Shown piece by piece: positions 37,111 to 39,294 of a stretch of DNA of 39,294 bases. The notes beneath the pieces were generated by a model. That model had not been told where the DNA came from. It did not search any database and saw only the letters and a program-made list of their open reading frames with translations. The position numbers and the translations under genes are program-made. Position 1 is the stretch's first letter, and the number at the start of each line of letters is the position of its first letter. Location of the stretch: contig JAGOWQ010000015.1 of the NCBI GenBank assembly GCA_018060185.1, positions 1 to 39,294 on the forward strand. The letters run 5' to 3'. The DNA comes from Leptotrichiaceae bacterium. GTDB taxonomy: Bacteria > Fusobacteriota > Fusobacteriia > Fusobacteriales > Leptotrichiaceae.

Positions 37111-38106
37111 TTAAATCTGTTCAAGTAATCCACCATGACCCATTTTTATTAATTCTTTCTTTGATATTTTCCCTTTTGATAAAATTATAGGTAATAAAAT
37201 ATCAAATACTGTTTTTTTAGAAAAAACTACCCCTCCAGGTAATCCAAGTAAAACTTTTTTTCCTTTGTAAGCTAGCATAAACATAGCCCCTGGTAGTATT
37301 GGAGTTCCGTAAGTTATTACATTCCATCCACTCTCTCTAATAGCCTTCGGAGTAACATCATCTGGATCTACAGACATCCCTCCTGTACATATTATAATAT
37401 CTTTAGTATTTTCAAAATTACTAATATATTTTTTTATCATATTTTTATCATCTTTAGAAAATATTTGTTCCATATTACTTATACCATATTTTTTAAATTT
37501 TACCAACAACGCTTCTTTTGATTTATCTTTTATAATACCATTATATATTTCATTACCTGTTGTTATTAAGCCTATTTCTATATTTTTATAAATTTTTTTT
37601 AGATTTAATACTTTCTTATTTTTAGTGATTTTTTCTAATTTATATAGTTGCTTTTTTTCAATCATTAAAGGAATAATACGAGTAGCTGCCAAAATTTCAC
37701 CCTTAGAAATAAATGTACTATTATATTTAGTTACTAAAATTATATCCCCTATACTATTTATTTTATTTAATGTCTCTATATCTATTTTTAAAACACTATC
37801 TTCTTTAGCTATTATATTGATTTTTCCTTCTTTAATATCAGAAATATCAAATAGATTTTTATTTAAATTTAATTTTTCAATAATAAAATATGCAGCCTCA
37901 TTCTCGTGAATTAAGTTTTTTTCTTTATCTTTTTCTTCAAAAACATATATATTTTCTTTACCTAATGATATTAATATATCTATATCTTCTTTTCTTATTT
38001 TGTGACCTCTTAAAAACTTAACTCCTTTGAATTTCCCCGGTAATATTTGAGTAATATCATGAAAAAGTTCATACCCTTCTGATTCTCTAACATTTATTTT
38101 TTTCAT
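37111..38106 (-). CDS. MoeA-like molybdopterin-binding protein
   Basis: A 331-residue protein of the molybdopterin-binding (MoCF) superfamily. The N-terminal part is unlike MoeA domain I/II; the MoCF fold spans about 185-325, with IGLITTGNEIYNG, CTGGMSVDPDDVTPKA and LLGLPGGVVFSK. The short-form MoeA-like proteins found near molybdenum hydroxylase genes have this layout. The likely role is molybdate insertion or storage of the pterin, by family. ATG at 38106 follows AAAGGAA; the GTG at 38130 lies inside mogA. Tight packing with mogA argues for one operon. Confidence 0.85.
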   Translation of the reverse strand: MKKINVRESEGYELFHDITQILPGKFKGVKFLRGHKIRKEDIDILISLGKENIYVFEEKDKEKNLIHENEAAYFIIEKLNLNKNLFDISDIKEGKINIIAKEDSVLKIDIETLNKINSIGDIILVTKYNSTFISKGEILAATRIIPLMIEKKQLYKLEKITKNKKVLNLKKIYKNIEIGLITTGNEIYNGIIKDKSKEALLVKFKKYGISNMEQIFSKDDKNMIKKYISNFENTKDIIICTGGMSVDPDDVTPKAIRESGWNVITYGTPILPGAMFMLAYKGKKVLLGLPGGVVFSKKTVFDILLPIILSKGKISKKELIKMGHGGLLEQI

Positions 38107-38119
38107 TTTGATTTCCTTT

Positions 38120-38608
38120 CTACCTAGCACACTCAGTACTACTTCCTACAAGTATTTCTATGCCATGAATAACTGCCTCTATACAATATCCCAATGTCTC
38201 TCTAACTGATTTTTCACTTCCTGGAAGATTTATTATCAAAGTATCTTTTCTTATTCCTGAAATTGCCCTTGAAAGCATTGCCCTTTTTGTAATTGTAATG
38301 CTATATTGCCTTATTGCTTCGGATATTCCTGGAACTTCTCTTTCTATAACATCTTTTGTTGCCTCAGGTGTTACATCTCTTACGCTAAATCCTGTTCCTC
38401 CTGTAGTAAGCACTAAATTTAATTTTAAATTATCAGACATATTTTTAATTTCATTAGAAAGAATGTCTCTATCATCAGGTAAGACTACATATCTTTCGAC
38501 TTTTAATTTATATTTTTCTACTATTTCACGTATAGCTTTCCCACTCTTATCTTCTCTTTCATTTACATAAGCTTTATCACTACTTGTAATTATTCCAACT
38601 GTATACAT
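38120..38608 (-). CDS. mogA: MogA/MoaB-type molybdopterin adenylyltransferase
   Basis: A 162-residue protein that adenylates molybdopterin before metal insertion. It contains the MoCF motifs LVLTTGGTGFSVRDVTPEAT and INLPGSEKSVRET, and the N-terminal GIITSSDKA. Start ATG is one base after the stop of the upstream gene, with an AGAGGT site. It lies in a molybdenum-cofactor operon with a MoeA-like gene downstream. Confidence 0.93.
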   Translation of the reverse strand: MYTVGIITSSDKAYVNEREDKSGKAIREIVEKYKLKVERYVVLPDDRDILSNEIKNMSDNLKLNLVLTTGGTGFSVRDVTPEATKDVIEREVPGISEAIRQYSITITKRAMLSRAISGIRKDTLIINLPGSEKSVRETLGYCIEAVIHGIEILVGSSTECAR

Positions 38609-38609
38609 T

Positions 38610-39294
38610 TTAATTACCTCTTTTCAATTTCTCATATTCTTCCTCTGTATCTATATCCATTCCTTCTTTTTCATTTTTTATCTCTATAAATTTTATTTTA
38701 CTTTTATTATTTTCAATAATAGGCTTACCCCCTGTATCTCCTTCTAATTTAAAAAATTCATCTTTAAATATTCCTCCAAATAAAGTAGGTAATCCTTTTT
38801 TACTATTATATTTAGGAATTATTATTTTACTTTCATCAAAATTTTCAATTATTTTTTTTATAGTTTTTGAAGCCAAATTAGGTTGATCTGCAGAAAAAAA
38901 CATATATCCATTACAATCTTCTAAATTTTTTAACCCTAATTTTATACTTTCACTTTGACCTTTATGAAAATTATTATTTTCTATTATATGTATTTTTTTT
39001 AAATCTATTTTTACTTTTCCTTCTTTAAATTGTTTTTCTATATATTCTTCGCATTTTTCTTTTACTCTATTACTTGATAACACAATAATTATTTCATAAA
39101 ATTCTTCGTTTAATATCTTTTCTAATATATTTTCTATAAATGTTAGACCTTTATATTCTAATAATAATTTATTTCTTCCCATCCTTTCAGATTTTCCAGA
39201 AGCCATTACAATTGCACTTATTTTATATTTTTTATTATAAATTTCTTTTTTTAAATTCTTTTCTATTCTATAATACTTTTTATTTTCCAAACTA
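38610..39294 (-). CDS. MocA-like molybdenum cofactor nucleotidyltransferase (5' end cut by window edge)
   Basis: A nucleotidyltransferase (GT-A fold) of the MobA/MocA family. The core begins ISAIVMASGKSERMGRNKLLL, with the usual MASGKS/ERMG signature and PLLEYK-like LLEYKGLTF, a FSADQPN segment (normally DMP/DQP) and a GKPIIE segment. The frame runs to the window edge without a stop. The only in-window start is TTG at 39290, which adds 23 lysine-rich residues before the core, so either that is the start or the gene is a fusion beginning outside. MocA attaches CMP to the cofactor for xanthine-dehydrogenase-type hydroxylases. Confidence 0.8.
   Translation of the reverse strand, partial: SLENKKYYRIEKNLKKEIYNKKYKISAIVMASGKSERMGRNKLLLEYKGLTFIENILEKILNEEFYEIIIVLSSNRVKEKCEEYIEKQFKEGKVKIDLKKIHIIENNNFHKGQSESIKLGLKNLEDCNGYMFFSADQPNLASKTIKKIIENFDESKIIIPKYNSKKGLPTLFGGIFKDEFFKLEGDTGGKPIIENNKSKIKFIEIKNEKEGMDIDTEEEYEKLKRGN

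Overview
The window is very AT-rich (by eye under 30% GC) and densely coding. It looks chromosomal, from a diderm, fermentative bacterium, most likely a member of the Fusobacteriota. LpxK (lipid A synthesis) sits beside genes otherwise typical of Gram-positive relatives: WhiA, a PASTA protein next to rsgA-rpe, and RqcH. Several MORN/PepSY secreted proteins and a maltose locus resembling the malB-malH pair described in Fusobacterium mortiferum point the same way. The phylum call is inference from gene content; no rRNA is present. I saw no tRNA, CRISPR array, prophage or intact insertion sequence.

Layout. (1) 1-3.8 kb, minus strand: class Ib ribonucleotide reductase operon nrdH-nrdI-nrdE-nrdF (nrdF cut by the edge), with a strong promoter and two NrdR boxes 31 bp apart. 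(2) 4.06-7.9 kb, plus: cobalamin-dependent methionine synthase metH, then a small secreted PepSY protein. (3) 8.0-13.3 kb, plus: PASTA protein, rsgA, rpe, a MarR-FeoA fusion regulator and rqcH in a probable operon, followed by a monocistronic HPr gene. (4) 13.3-16.1 kb, minus: pyrG and fba. (5) 16.2-21.9 kb, minus: a MORN-repeat protein, whiA, lpxK, an unrecognised gene, serS and a GH25 lysozyme, probably one transcription unit. (6) 22.1-23.8 kb, plus: two tandem histidine-phosphatase paralogs, the first without its catalytic RHG motif, and a truncated secreted esterase-like protein. (7) 23.9-32.2 kb: the maltose locus. On the minus strand are a PTS EIICB, a GH4 6-phospho-alpha-glucosidase, a GH13 alpha-glucosidase and an EEP-family phosphatase resembling MapP; on the plus strand are malQ and a GntR/UTRA repressor. 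(8) 32.2-34.7 kb, plus: a two-component system and a second PepSY protein. (9) 34.8-39.3 kb, minus: a fused NfnAB-type reductase and molybdenum-cofactor genes (MoeA-like, MogA, MocA-like), probably the edge of a molybdenum hydroxylase locus.

How they work together. The sugar genes form a PTS route for alpha-glucosides whose products could be processed either by phospho-hydrolysis (GH4) or by dephosphorylation (EEP enzyme) followed by MalQ and GH13. HPr is the general PTS phosphocarrier and Fba is glycolytic. The two PepSY genes, 26 kb apart, share a nearly identical promoter element. One of them follows the sensor kinase gene, so both are candidates for the regulon of that two-component system.

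Start codons were revised from ribosome-binding sites in several genes, notably rsgA (probable ATT start), metH and the esterase fragment (GTG), and whiA, malH, GH13, the nfn fusion and the response regulator (internal ATG).
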